DNA of 64,000 nt, from positions 1-64,000 of the forward strand of contig CANFXW010000001.1 of the NCBI GenBank assembly GCA_947451145.1. The letters run 5' to 3'. The position numbers and the translations under genes were made by a program. Shown here in pieces: positions 51,588-60,334 of this stretch (positions are counted from its first letter, which is position 1; each line of letters opens with the position of its first letter). Source of the DNA: Sphingomonadaceae bacterium (GTDB taxonomy: Bacteria; Pseudomonadota; Alphaproteobacteria; Sphingomonadales; Sphingomonadaceae). The notes below the pieces were generated by a model. That model made no database searches. It was not told the DNA's origin and saw only the letters and a program-made list of their open reading frames with translations.

Positions 51588-51611
51588 CTGTTGCAATAGC
51601 CTCTGCAACAG
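51588..51611. promoter_or_regulatory. CTGTTGCA-N8-TGCAACAG inverted repeat
   Basis: A perfect 8-bp inverted repeat in the 87-bp gap between the divergent acyl-CoA dehydrogenase operon (51544) and amidohydrolase gene (51632). Placed to control both. The TTGCAA core recurs at 36363, 42305 and 57840. Confidence 0.55.
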
Positions 51612-51631
51612 ACCGGCCGAAAGGATCACCA

Positions 51632-52489
51632 ATGCCCCGTCCTCGCGAGATTGCTGCCATTGATACGCTGATCGGCTTTCGCGACAAGCAGCATGCGCCG
51701 ATGGTCGCCAGCGAAAAGGTCAAGTGGGAACGCCATCCGGCCGAATATATGTTCAAGGATCTGCCGGGCGAGCTTGAAGAAGGTCAGGACCGCGACACCT
51801 CGATCGAGGAAACGCTGGCCAAGATGGACGAGTTCAACATCCGCGTCGGCGTACTTCACACCAACGATGATCGCACGCCAGAGGCACTGCGCCGCTATCC
51901 TGATCGCTTTGTTGGTATCATGCCAACCAACCCGCATCGCGGCATGGACGCGGTTCGTGACATCCAGAACGCCTTTGATGAATACGGCCTCAAAGGCGTA
52001 TCGATGTTTCCCTCGGGCCAGAACCCGCCTTGCCCGATCAACGACAAGCATTGGTACCCGATCTATTCCAAGTGCTGCGAGCTCAATATCCCCGTTTTCT
52101 GCACCACCGGCGTCCCCGGCCCCCGCATTCCGCTTGCTGCGCAGAAAGTCGAGCTGATCGACGAGGTCTGCTATGACTTTCCGGAGCTGAAATTTGTCAT
52201 GCGTCACGGGGCAGATCCCTGGGTTGATCTGGCGGTAAAGTTGCTGCTCAAGTGGCCCAACCTCTATTACTCCACCTCGGCTTTTGCGCCGAAATACTGG
52301 CCCAAGGAAATCATCGACTTCGCCAACACGCGCGGCGCGGACAAGATCATCTACGCAGGCTATTTCCCGATGGGGCTGACGCTGGAGCGCATCTTCACCG
52401 AGATGGACGCCGTACCCTTCAAGGACGAGGTGTGGCCGAAGTTCCTGCATGACAATGCGGCCAAGGTATTGGGCTTGGGCCCAAAGTAA
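51632..52489 (+). CDS. amidohydrolase family 2-like protein lacking most metal ligands
   Basis: A 285-residue TIM-barrel protein of the amidohydrolase_2 family by overall pattern (EETLAKMDEFNIRVGVLHTND; DIQNAFDEYGLKGVSMFPSG; FPELKFVMRHGADPW). The metal site looks dismantled: the N-terminal D-x-H-x-H position reads IDTLIG, the middle His position reads FCTTG, and the terminal Asp position reads YAGYFPMG. Only the RHGAD histidine remains. It may have changed chemistry or act as a binding protein. Starts behind AAAGGA. Confidence 0.82.
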   Translation: MPRPREIAAIDTLIGFRDKQHAPMVASEKVKWERHPAEYMFKDLPGELEEGQDRDTSIEETLAKMDEFNIRVGVLHTNDDRTPEALRRYPDRFVGIMPTNPHRGMDAVRDIQNAFDEYGLKGVSMFPSGQNPPCPINDKHWYPIYSKCCELNIPVFCTTGVPGPRIPLAAQKVELIDEVCYDFPELKFVMRHGADPWVDLAVKLLLKWPNLYYSTSAFAPKYWPKEIIDFANTRGADKIIYAGYFPMGLTLERIFTEMDAVPFKDEVWPKFLHDNAAKVLGLGPK

Positions 52490-52503
52490 TTTCAAGCCAG
52501 ACA

Positions 52504-52531
52504 TGCTGACCGGACTGTCGCCCGGTCAGCA
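52504..52531. terminator. TGCTGACCGG/CCGGTCAGCA stem-loop between convergent genes
   Basis: A 10-bp perfect stem with an 8-nt loop in the 56-bp gap between the amidohydrolase stop and the FadH-like stop. Probable bidirectional terminator without a long T-run. Confidence 0.65.
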
Positions 52532-52545
52532 CATTGATTGATCTA

Positions 52546-54567
52546 TCAAACCTGCCGCGCCAGATATGCCGACTCGTGGATAGCGTTGCCATAAGAACGG
52601 GGGCTGCGCGCATCCCCAACCACCTGCACCTGTACTCCGGTGTTGTGGAGCTGCGACGACAGCGGGTTATAGGATACCCGTCCCGGAGCAACGATGAGCG
52701 CCGCGCATTCAATCGTTTCCTTGCGGCCATCGGCATGGCGCACCAGCACCTGACCGGAATGAACCTCCTCAAGGGCAACGTTTTGTTCTGAAGCCAGTCC
52801 GACCTTTGCCATCCAGCGATTGACCGCACCCGCACGCGAACCGATGTAGGCTGCGGGAACGAGCTTATCTGCCGGATCGAGCAGCCGAATGGAGCGTCCG
52901 GATTGCACGAGATCAAGCGCGAGTTCAATGCCCTCACCAGCTCCCCACACGACCAGCGGTCCGGCAGGAAGTGTATCCAGACCCTTGGAAAGAGCTGTGT
53001 CGATTGTGCAGGCAAAACCGGCGGCAATCGCTTCATTCAATCCGGGAACCGAAGGCATCGCGGGCTGCGCGCCGGTAGCCACTACCACTACGTCCGGCTT
53101 TTCGGCCAAAACGGTTTCGCGGGTCAGCACTTCGTTAAGGCGCACGGCAATTCCAGCCTTGGCCACCATCAGCTTATGCCAGTCTGGCTGATAGGCGATT
53201 TGCTCCATGTTGGGCAAAGTCTTGTAATTGCCTGCCCATGCCATGACGCCGCCAAGCTGGCCTGACGCTTCAAATATCGTCACATCATGGCCGCGTTCGT
53301 GTGCGGTGATGGCGTATTCCATACCGCCCGAGCCGCCGCCAGCGATGTAAATCCGCTTCTTCTTCAATGCCGGGATCAGGCGATATTCGCGATCGCGCCC
53401 GAACGCTGCATTTTGCGCCGAACCGGCGATACCCTTGGCGAAGATATTGCCCGTCATCAGCGATGCGCCCGTGCGGGTCGACTTGCGGATTTCGTCCTCA
53501 CGGCCTTCGGCGATCTTGCGCGGGAAGTCCGGGTCGTCGAGCGATTGACGGCAAGAGGCGTAAAAATCAGCGGCACCTTCGCCAATGATTGTCCGCATAT
53601 GCTCTGGAGTGTTGGTGTTGCACGATCCCATCAGCGGCATGTCAATGCCTTTGGCCTGCAACAAGGTGCGCAGTTCCTTGAGCTTGTCGAGCGCAACCAT
53701 GTTGGGGACGTAGAAACCGCCGCCAATATATTCGCCGGAGGCTACTTCCGGGTTGCGGCTCTTTGCGGGGAGCATCGAACCGAATGTGCAATCCATGGCG
53801 TCAATGCCCAGCGCGTGAAGGCGCGTGGCGTAGTTGTCGACGAAATAGGCAACGTCGTAACCTTCCTCATAATTCTCGTCACAGCACATGCGCGGGATAA
53901 GCGGGAAGTCCTTGCCGCACAGCTCCTGCGTGCGCTGGAGTATCTGCTCGCAGAACAGGAAGTTGTCCGAATATTCGTCATTGCGGCCCGAGTTTTCCAG
54001 CAGCGACAGCGTCACATGCGGCAGCGAGCCATGGCAGAAGTGGTAAGAGACGTAGTCATAGCCAGCCTCGCGCGCGCGGCGACCGGCTTGGGCAAAGCTC
54101 TCGACCAGTTCCTTGTAGGTTTCGGTCGGGACGACTCCCGGTTGCTGGTTGCCGATGGGATATTTGCCTGTCGGCCCCCATGAAACCGTTCCAGGAATCC
54201 AGCCCTTTCCGGGTTCAATCGGGAAAGTGGCCCCGACGCCCGGGATCAGGCCACCGTAGAACAACTGAATTCCCGCCAGCGCATCGTTGTGGTGGATGAC
54301 CTCAACCATTTCGCGGTGGCTGATGATGTAGGTATCATCATAAAGGCCGAGCATGCGCTCGTTGATCAGGCCGTCCCAACGCACATTGGTTGCGCCAACG
54401 CAGACTGCGCCAAATCCACCGGCCGCCAAAGCCTCGTAAGCGCCCACGGATTTTGGTGTCGCATAGCCTTTGGCATCCGACATGTTCAGCGTCGTCGGCG
54501 CGTGCACCATGCGGTTTTTGAAGGTCAGATTGCGGGTCTGAAAAGGCTGCAGAAGGGGATCGTTCAT
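52546..54567 (-). CDS. FadH/TMADH-like NADH:flavin oxidoreductase lacking [4Fe-4S] cysteines
   Basis: A 673-residue two-part enzyme: an N-terminal old-yellow-enzyme FMN barrel (LLQPFQTRNLTFKNRMVHAPT ... NSGRNDEYSDN) and a C-terminal FAD/NAD(P) module (IYIAGGGSGGMEYA near 402, VVVATGAQPAMP). Family members (2,4-dienoyl-CoA reductase, BaiCD-like, TMADH) hold a [4Fe-4S] cluster between the two flavins through a C-x2-C-x3-C-x11-C motif. Here that stretch (residues 363-383) has Ser363, Thr366, Ser369/Leu370 and Ser383 instead. Divergent from a TetR gene. Confidence 0.9.
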   Translation of the reverse strand: MNDPLLQPFQTRNLTFKNRMVHAPTTLNMSDAKGYATPKSVGAYEALAAGGFGAVCVGATNVRWDGLINERMLGLYDDTYIISHREMVEVIHHNDALAGIQLFYGGLIPGVGATFPIEPGKGWIPGTVSWGPTGKYPIGNQQPGVVPTETYKELVESFAQAGRRAREAGYDYVSYHFCHGSLPHVTLSLLENSGRNDEYSDNFLFCEQILQRTQELCGKDFPLIPRMCCDENYEEGYDVAYFVDNYATRLHALGIDAMDCTFGSMLPAKSRNPEVASGEYIGGGFYVPNMVALDKLKELRTLLQAKGIDMPLMGSCNTNTPEHMRTIIGEGAADFYASCRQSLDDPDFPRKIAEGREDEIRKSTRTGASLMTGNIFAKGIAGSAQNAAFGRDREYRLIPALKKKRIYIAGGGSGGMEYAITAHERGHDVTIFEASGQLGGVMAWAGNYKTLPNMEQIAYQPDWHKLMVAKAGIAVRLNEVLTRETVLAEKPDVVVVATGAQPAMPSVPGLNEAIAAGFACTIDTALSKGLDTLPAGPLVVWGAGEGIELALDLVQSGRSIRLLDPADKLVPAAYIGSRAGAVNRWMAKVGLASEQNVALEEVHSGQVLVRHADGRKETIECAALIVAPGRVSYNPLSSQLHNTGVQVQVVGDARSPRSYGNAIHESAYLARQV

Positions 54568-54627
54568 CGGGTCATCTCCACAAGCAAGGCACTATATCCG
54601 GCACATTCGCCGAATCGAATATCAATC

Positions 54628-54642
54628 TCGACACTGTGTCGA
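54628..54642. promoter_or_regulatory. 15-bp palindrome TCGACAC-T-GTGTCGA, TetR operator candidate
   Basis: A perfect dyad in the 97-bp gap between the divergent FadH-like gene (54567) and the TetR gene (54665), 22 bp upstream of the latter. Position and size fit a TetR operator controlling both. Confidence 0.6.
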
Positions 54643-54664
54643 TAAATAGTCTTTATGTCAATTA

Positions 54665-55312
54665 ATGGACAATCTGATTGCAGTTTGCTATCCCACCATT
54701 GTGACTGCGCCCCTCGACCAGAAACCCACGCTTCAATCAGCCCGAAAGGCATTCGCGCGCACGCATATCTGCAAAGCTGCCCGCGAACTGTTTCACAGCC
54801 AGGGTTATGCTGCCACCACTTTTGACCAGATAGCCAAAGCAGCCGGAACGCGGCGCACAACGCTCTATTCCCATTTTCGCGACAAGTCGGAAATCCTTGA
54901 GCAAATCGCCGATGAGTATCAGGAAGGCCTCTGCGCACTGATTGACAGACTCGATGGACCGATTCCAGACCGGGCAAACATTGATGCCTGGACTGCAGCG
55001 ATGGTCGAATTCGTTGCACAGGAGCGTGCCCCCGCTACCTTGATAATCGGCCTGAGTGTCGGCCTGGATAGCCCCGAAGCAATCTTGCGCACCAGCCAAC
55101 GGTTTCCCCTTGCCCTTGCCGCACGCATCCCCGCTTTCGAAAAAACCTTCGATGCGCAAGCCGACGACGGGCGGGCACAAGCATGGGCAAAGCTCGTCAT
55201 GCGGGAACTTAGTCTGGCCTGCCTCAAGGCTGCCCGAAAAGAGAACGGCTCGGCCGCATCGCTGTCCGTCGCTGCCGATATGTTCGAATGGTTCGCGCAC
55301 AAATTCGCCTGA
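54665..55312 (+). CDS. TetR-family transcriptional regulator
   Basis: A 215-residue TetR repressor with HTH TTFDQIAKAAGTRRTTLYSHFRDKSEILEQ at residues 52-80 and a helical ligand domain. The ATG at 54665 lacks a clear ribosome site; a GTG at 54701 is an alternative. Divergent from the FadH-like gene, with a 15-bp palindrome between them, and convergent (9 bp) with the SDR of the thiolase operon. Confidence 0.9.
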   Translation: MDNLIAVCYPTIVTAPLDQKPTLQSARKAFARTHICKAARELFHSQGYAATTFDQIAKAAGTRRTTLYSHFRDKSEILEQIADEYQEGLCALIDRLDGPIPDRANIDAWTAAMVEFVAQERAPATLIIGLSVGLDSPEAILRTSQRFPLALAARIPAFEKTFDAQADDGRAQAWAKLVMRELSLACLKAARKENGSAASLSVAADMFEWFAHKFA

Positions 55313-55321
55313 GCTTTCAGC

Positions 55322-56101
55322 TCAGGCGCCCTGGGCGCGATCGATGCTGTAGGTAGAGCCGGAAATGAAGCTTGCCCGATCCGAAACGAGATAGAGAATC
55401 AGGTCGGCAATTTCCTGTGGCTGTGCCGGTCTCCCGCTTGAAAAAACGCGCATTGTCGCATCGCGTCCACCCAACTTGGCGTCAAACTGGTCGTAAATCT
55501 GGTCAGCCATGTCGGTTTGGGTAAAGCCCGGCAGCACGGCATTGATCCTGATGTCGAGCCCCGCACGATTGACTTCCAGTGCGGCGCTGCGGGTGAAGTG
55601 CGAAATCGCTGCCTTGCTGGCTCCGTAGGAGGCCATGGCAGGATTGCCCTTGAGCGAAGCGGTGGACGATACATTGACAATCGCCCCTTCCCCCGCTGGC
55701 CGCATGAAATCGAGCGCCAGCGCCATGCCCTGCAGAGAGCCTTCCACGTTGACGGCAAAAACCTCGCGATAGGTCGGAAAGATATTGGCATCCACGCGGT
55801 CAAACCGCGCGATCCCCGCCGAATTGACGAGAATATCCACCCGCCCCCATTCGGCCGTGACCCATTCACGAACGGCCTGCCAATCAGCTTCGCTGGTGAC
55901 ATCGTGCCTGCGACCTTTCGCCGCGAGCCCTTCCTGACTGATCGCTGCAGCAGCCGCAGTTACTGCGGCTTCATCGCGATCAAGCAAGAGCACCGTCGCT
56001 CCTGCGCGGGCTATCGATCCAGCCGCAGCTCGACCAATTCCGTTAGCACCGCCTGTTACCAGCGCGAATTTGCCCGCAAGATCAATCCACGAATTGACCA
56101 T
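55322..56101 (-). CDS. short-chain dehydrogenase/reductase (SDR)
   Basis: A 259-residue SDR: TGGANGIG, NSAG, serines in VSSTASLKG and catalytic YGASKAA. It begins 2 bp after the thiolase stop, so DUF35, thiolase and SDR form one operon. An SDR in this place often oxidises a 3-hydroxyacyl-CoA before thiolysis, a reasonable but unproven role here. Confidence 0.92.
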   Translation of the reverse strand: MVNSWIDLAGKFALVTGGANGIGRAAAGSIARAGATVLLLDRDEAAVTAAAAAISQEGLAAKGRRHDVTSEADWQAVREWVTAEWGRVDILVNSAGIARFDRVDANIFPTYREVFAVNVEGSLQGMALALDFMRPAGEGAIVNVSSTASLKGNPAMASYGASKAAISHFTRSAALEVNRAGLDIRINAVLPGFTQTDMADQIYDQFDAKLGGRDATMRVFSSGRPAQPQEIADLILYLVSDRASFISGSTYSIDRAQGA

Positions 56102-56103
56102 GG

Positions 56104-57246
56104 TTACGCCTTCTCCAGAATATGGACGCCGCAGGCAGCAACCGATGCAAAGCCAAGCACGTGGGCGAGACCGATCCTGGCGCCTTCCACCTGGCGGGCA
56201 CCAGCCTCACCACGCAAATGATAGACAATTTCAACGATATTCGCGACGCCAGTTGCGCCGATCGGATGCCCCTTGGCGAGAAGCCCGCCGGATACGTTGA
56301 CCGGCAATCTGCCACCTAGCGCCGTCTCGCCACTATCGATAAGCCGCGCTGCTTCGCCATCGGCACAGAGGCCGAGATTTTCGTAATGCAAGAGCTCTGC
56401 CACGGCAAAGCAATCATGCAGCTCGACCATGTCGAGGTCTTCCGGCCCGAGGCCGGCCTGCTCGTAGGCCTTTGCGGCTCCAAGCCGGGCAACCGTATTG
56501 GGATCAAACATATCCGGCGTTCGCGGTTCGAACGGATCGGACACGAGCGCAGATCCGCGAATGCGAACGGCGCGACCCATGCCCATTTCGCGGGCCTTCT
56601 TCTCCGAGACGATAATGACCGCAGCAGCCCCATCAACATTGGGCGAGCACATCAGCTTGGTCAGCGGCCAGGCGATCATCTCGCTGGCCAGCACCTCTTC
56701 CAGCGGCGTTTCGATCTGGTAGGCCGCCTTGGGATTCATTGTCGAATGGTGGTGGTTCTTCACCGCGACCTGCGCGATCTGTTCGATCGTCGTGCCGTAG
56801 CGGTTGACGTGGATCATGCCAGCTTCGGCAAAGAATGATGGCGGCGCGACCGAGCCGAACAGCCCTTCGGGTGGCGGCCCATCTGTCAGAGCTCCGCCCA
56901 TCAGGCCGCGCGGGTTCTTTTCCGCGCCCACGGCCAGAACCACATCATACTCGCCGCTCTTGACCGCAAGGATTGCTTGGCGAACCGCCGTTGCACCGGC
57001 AGCACAGGCATTGGAGACGTTGAAACAAGGCGCACCAGTCTGGCCGATCAGCTGCAACATCCGCTGCGCCACCATTGATGCCGAATTGAAGGTCGACCCG
57101 GCGAATACGGCCTGAACATCCTGGATAGTAAGGCTCGCATCATCGAGCGCCAACAACGCGGCATCGGCCGCCAGTTCAAATGGGGAGCTGTCAGGATAAC
57201 GGCCGAACTTGATCATGTCGGCGCCGACGATGAATGTATCGCTCAT
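56104..57246 (-). CDS. SCP2-type thiolase (acetyl-CoA acetyltransferase family)
   Basis: A 380-residue thiolase with the catalytic Cys81 (NVSNACAAGA), the HDCFAVAE motif and GGLLAKGHPIGATG, so it should be catalytically competent, in contrast to the Ltp2-like protein at 10226. SCP2-type thiolases cleave branched and sterol-like 3-ketoacyl-CoAs. It overlaps the DUF35 gene by an ATGA and is followed by an SDR. Confidence 0.92.
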   Translation of the reverse strand: MSDTFIVGADMIKFGRYPDSSPFELAADAALLALDDASLTIQDVQAVFAGSTFNSASMVAQRMLQLIGQTGAPCFNVSNACAAGATAVRQAILAVKSGEYDVVLAVGAEKNPRGLMGGALTDGPPPEGLFGSVAPPSFFAEAGMIHVNRYGTTIEQIAQVAVKNHHHSTMNPKAAYQIETPLEEVLASEMIAWPLTKLMCSPNVDGAAAVIIVSEKKAREMGMGRAVRIRGSALVSDPFEPRTPDMFDPNTVARLGAAKAYEQAGLGPEDLDMVELHDCFAVAELLHYENLGLCADGEAARLIDSGETALGGRLPVNVSGGLLAKGHPIGATGVANIVEIVYHLRGEAGARQVEGARIGLAHVLGFASVAACGVHILEKA

Positions 57247-57746
57247 GCCGATGCTCCTTCTGCTACAAAGTGAAAGCCGACATAGGGCCTTCCGTCCTTG
57301 TCCTTTGCTCCGCCTGCATCGTCGAATTCGATACGGACCGGCATGCCGAACTTCAGGCTGTCATGGTCATCAATCCGAAGCGTGCCTTTCAAGGCGAGTC
57401 CGCCATCGACATCAACTACTGCCGAGACAAAGGGCACCTTGATTCCCGGAAAACTGCGATAGACGACAGTCCAGCTATAGAGCGTTCCGATTGCCTTGGG
57501 GCGGAACGGCACGAGCGTATTGCGCGCGCCGCAGCTCCGGCAGGCGCGGGTGCGCTCGGCCATGACGGCACCGCAGTTGCTGCACCGGGATGCCTCAAGC
57601 CAGGCCTCGCCATCTGGCCCAACCCGCACGACCTTATGGCCGGATTTCGGAGCAAGATCTGCTTCCGGGCCTGCGATAGTATTGCTGGCGGTTCCCAAGT
57701 CTCTTCCCTTTGCTTCGCGCACTGCGCCGCGTTGCTGCGCCTGCAT
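57243..57746 (-). CDS. DUF35 Zn-ribbon/OB-fold protein, partner of SCP2 thiolase
   Basis: Up to 167 residues. Zinc ribbon: Cys55, Cys58, Cys69, Cys72 (CSNCG ... CRSCG), then the OB fold (GTLYSWTVVYRSFPGIKVPFVSAVVDVDGG). The ATG at 57746 has no ribosome site; a TTG at 57698 behind AAGGGAAGAGAC gives a more normal length of about 151 residues and may be the true start. Translationally coupled to the thiolase. Confidence 0.85.
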   Translation of the reverse strand: MQAQQRGAVREAKGRDLGTASNTIAGPEADLAPKSGHKVVRVGPDGEAWLEASRCSNCGAVMAERTRACRSCGARNTLVPFRPKAIGTLYSWTVVYRSFPGIKVPFVSAVVDVDGGLALKGTLRIDDHDSLKFGMPVRIEFDDAGGAKDKDGRPYVGFHFVAEGASA

Positions 57747-57839
57747 GGATTACATTTTCGACGACCCGTTGACGATTCGCCCTGCTTGCGTCCGCACCCA
57801 TAGCGCATTCCCCGATTGCAGTAATCAATGAATCGCCGC

Positions 57840-57849
57840 TATTGCAATA
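57840..57849. promoter_or_regulatory. TATTGCAATA palindrome between divergent operons
   Basis: A 10-bp perfect palindrome in the divergent region between the DUF35-thiolase-SDR operon and the MaoC gene. Similar TTGCAA-centred sequences precede other beta-oxidation genes in this window (51588, 36363). Confidence 0.35.
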
Positions 57850-57956
57850 CCCGCCTCATCGCTTGCTGATGGGCCAGCTTGCGGGCATCATCCTGTCGCG
57901 CCTATGTGGCTGTGGGGCGCGGCGATTTGGCAAGACCAACGAACGAGAGGGTGTTG

Positions 57957-58850
57957 ATGGCAATGGAGGATTCTCGTCCGGTCGGCGCTCGTGTGACCGA
58001 GCAAATGGTGGGATCATCCACTGCCCTGACCGCTGTTTCATGGGGCGAGCGCGAAGCGATACTCTATGCTTTGGGAGTCGGTGCGGGACTTGGAGCCCCG
58101 GAAAGCGAACTGCATTTCACAACGGAAAACACAGGCGGGATCGACCTGAAGGTTGTGCCCAGTTTTATCACGATCCTTGCGGCCGCCGCTCCTCCTCCGG
58201 CGCTGGCCGAACTCGATATGGGGAGGTTTCTTCATGCGGAACAGCGCTTTGAACTGTTTGCGCCACTGCCACCGAAGGGATCGGGTTTTGTCCGCAACCG
58301 GGTAGACAGCGTCGAAGACAAAGGCCCTGGAAAAGGCGCAATCTACCGCAATATCGCCACGCTCTATGCTGACGCTGACTGCGAAACTGCGCTCGCCCAA
58401 TCCGGAGCCGCGATCTACGTTATGGGCGGTGGCGGCTTTGGCGGCCCTCGCCCGGCATCGGCGCCATATGCCCTACCGGATCGCGCGCCCGATTTCACGA
58501 TAGTGCAGGAAACACGACCAGAACAGGCCTTGCTCTATCGCCTGTCGGGAGACCGCCACCGCTTGCACAGCGACCCCGCTTTCGCCCGCGAACGCGATTT
58601 CCCGCGGCCTATCCTGCACGGCCTCTGCACCTATGGCTTTGCCTGCAGGGCCCTGATTGCGGCTGTGACTGGAGACGATCCAGACCGCCTGACCTCAATG
58701 ACCGCAAGGTTCGTCAAGCCTGTCTATCCGGGAGACACCCTCAACACCCAGATCTGGCTTTCGGGCAACGGAAAGGCGCAGTTCCGTATGCTGAATGAGG
58801 CCGGAGAATCCGTTCTTGAGCGGGGAAATGCAGAGTTCCGCGAGGCTTAA
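57957..58850 (+). CDS. MaoC-family 2-enoyl-CoA hydratase (double hotdog)
   Basis: A 297-residue double-hotdog protein. The hydratase-2 motif is present as YRLSGDRHRLHSDPAFA, retaining the catalytic Asp and His (the family N-P is H-R), followed by RPILHGLCTYGFA. It hydrates trans-2-enoyl-CoA to the (R)-3-hydroxyacyl-CoA. The ATG at 57957 follows GAGAGG. Divergent from the SCP2-thiolase operon and upstream of an acyl-CoA dehydrogenase, so a complete beta-oxidation round is encoded within about 8 kb. Confidence 0.92.
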   Translation: MAMEDSRPVGARVTEQMVGSSTALTAVSWGEREAILYALGVGAGLGAPESELHFTTENTGGIDLKVVPSFITILAAAAPPPALAELDMGRFLHAEQRFELFAPLPPKGSGFVRNRVDSVEDKGPGKGAIYRNIATLYADADCETALAQSGAAIYVMGGGGFGGPRPASAPYALPDRAPDFTIVQETRPEQALLYRLSGDRHRLHSDPAFARERDFPRPILHGLCTYGFACRALIAAVTGDDPDRLTSMTARFVKPVYPGDTLNTQIWLSGNGKAQFRMLNEAGESVLERGNAEFREA

Positions 58851-59094
58851 ATCCAAAGACTTTTGTTACCATCGCTGCAGCCACAGTAAGGACATGCACT
58901 TCGGGGCACTTGACGGCTCAATCTGAATCGTCTTTGCGAGAACTACTCGACGCACTGATGCCGCATTTGTATATGCAATGGCACTTGTGCGTTTCTTGTT
59001 TTGATTCGCCCTTTCCGGTGCTTTTGCCGGTTTGTTTGATGGGCAGGCACGGCGCCTGCTACACCAGAACGGGCACCATATTGCGGAGATCCTG

Positions 59095-60249
59095 ATGGAC
59101 GTCGAGACGTTTGCCCTGCTCAAGGAAACCATTCGCCGGTTTGTTGATGAGCGTCTGATCCCGGCTGAAGATCGCGTTGAGCACGAAGATGCCGTGCCTG
59201 AAGAGATCATTCAGGAAATGAAAGACATGGGCATCTTCGGATTGACCGTGCCTGAAGAGTTCGGCGGACTTGGCCTGAATATGTCGGAAGAAATCGAAGT
59301 TCTCTTCGAATTTGGCCGCACCTCCCTCGCCTATCGTTCGGTATTCGGTACGACTATCGGCATTGGCAGTCAGGGTATCGTCATGGACGGCACCGAGCAA
59401 CAAAAGGCAGATTGGCTGCCGCGGCTCGCCAGCGGCGAAATGATTGCCAGTTTCGCCCTGACCGAACCCGGCGCGGGCTCTGACGCTGCTTCGGTCGCAA
59501 CCTCGGCGACCAAGGATGGCGACAACTATCGTCTCAATGGCACCAAGCGCTACATCACAAATGCGCCGCGCGCCGGTTTCTTCACGGTCATGGCCCGCAG
59601 CGAACCCGACGTGCCGGGTGCAGCAGGCATTTCAGCCTTTATCGTACCGGCAGATTCGCCGGGCCTCAGCTTTGGCAAGCTCGACAAGAAGATGGGCCAG
59701 AAGGGCACCATGACCTGCGACGTCATCTTTGATGATGTGATCGTGCCTGCTGCCAACATCATCGGCGGTGTCCCGGGGCGCGGATTCAAGACCGCGATGA
59801 AGGTGCTGGATCGCGGCCGCATCCATATGTCGGCTCTCGCCTCAGGCATGTGCCACCGGCTTGTGCAGGAAAGCGTACAATACGCGGTTGAGCGCAAGCA
59901 GTTCGGCCAGGCGATTGGCGCATTCCAGCTCGTTCAGGGTTTGATTGCAGACAGCCAGGTCGATACCCACACTTCGTGGCTGGTGACCAAAGACGCCGCC
60001 CGCCGGTTCGATCTGGGCGAGCGCGTCTCCACTGACGCCTCGATTGCCAAATACTACACCACCGAAGCCGTTGGCCGCGTTGCTGATCGCGCCGTGCAGA
60101 TCCATGGCGGTGCTGGCTATATGGCAGAGTACAAGGTCGAGCGCTTCTATCGCGACGTGCGCCTGCTGCGCATCTATGAAGGCACCAGCCAGATCCAGCA
60201 GACGATCATCGCAAAGAGTTTGCTGCGCGATGCTGGCCTGAAAGTCTGA
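59095..60249 (+). CDS. acyl-CoA dehydrogenase (homotetramer type)
   Basis: A 384-residue acyl-CoA dehydrogenase with all usual motifs: ASFALTEPGAGSDAAS, QIHGGAGYM and the catalytic Glu in IYEGTSQIQ. Unlike the paired enzymes in this window it should work as a homotetramer. The ATG at 59095 follows CGGAGA. The 244-bp gap before it holds a GCAT-N6-ATGC stretch near 58963 but no gene. Confidence 0.93.
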   Translation: MDVETFALLKETIRRFVDERLIPAEDRVEHEDAVPEEIIQEMKDMGIFGLTVPEEFGGLGLNMSEEIEVLFEFGRTSLAYRSVFGTTIGIGSQGIVMDGTEQQKADWLPRLASGEMIASFALTEPGAGSDAASVATSATKDGDNYRLNGTKRYITNAPRAGFFTVMARSEPDVPGAAGISAFIVPADSPGLSFGKLDKKMGQKGTMTCDVIFDDVIVPAANIIGGVPGRGFKTAMKVLDRGRIHMSALASGMCHRLVQESVQYAVERKQFGQAIGAFQLVQGLIADSQVDTHTSWLVTKDAARRFDLGERVSTDASIAKYYTTEAVGRVADRAVQIHGGAGYMAEYKVERFYRDVRLLRIYEGTSQIQQTIIAKSLLRDAGLKV

Positions 60250-60334
60250 TCACCAGACTGAACCGGCAACCGCAATCGGCACAGGTTCATGGGCTATGGC
60301 TGGCGAACCGCTAGTGAAACAAGGTAATTTGGCA

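Noticed and set aside
58963..58985. GCAT-N6-ATGC near the acyl-CoA dehydrogenase at 59095 as a further regulon site
   Set aside because: The arms are in the opposite (everted) order and the spacing differs from both recurrent classes.
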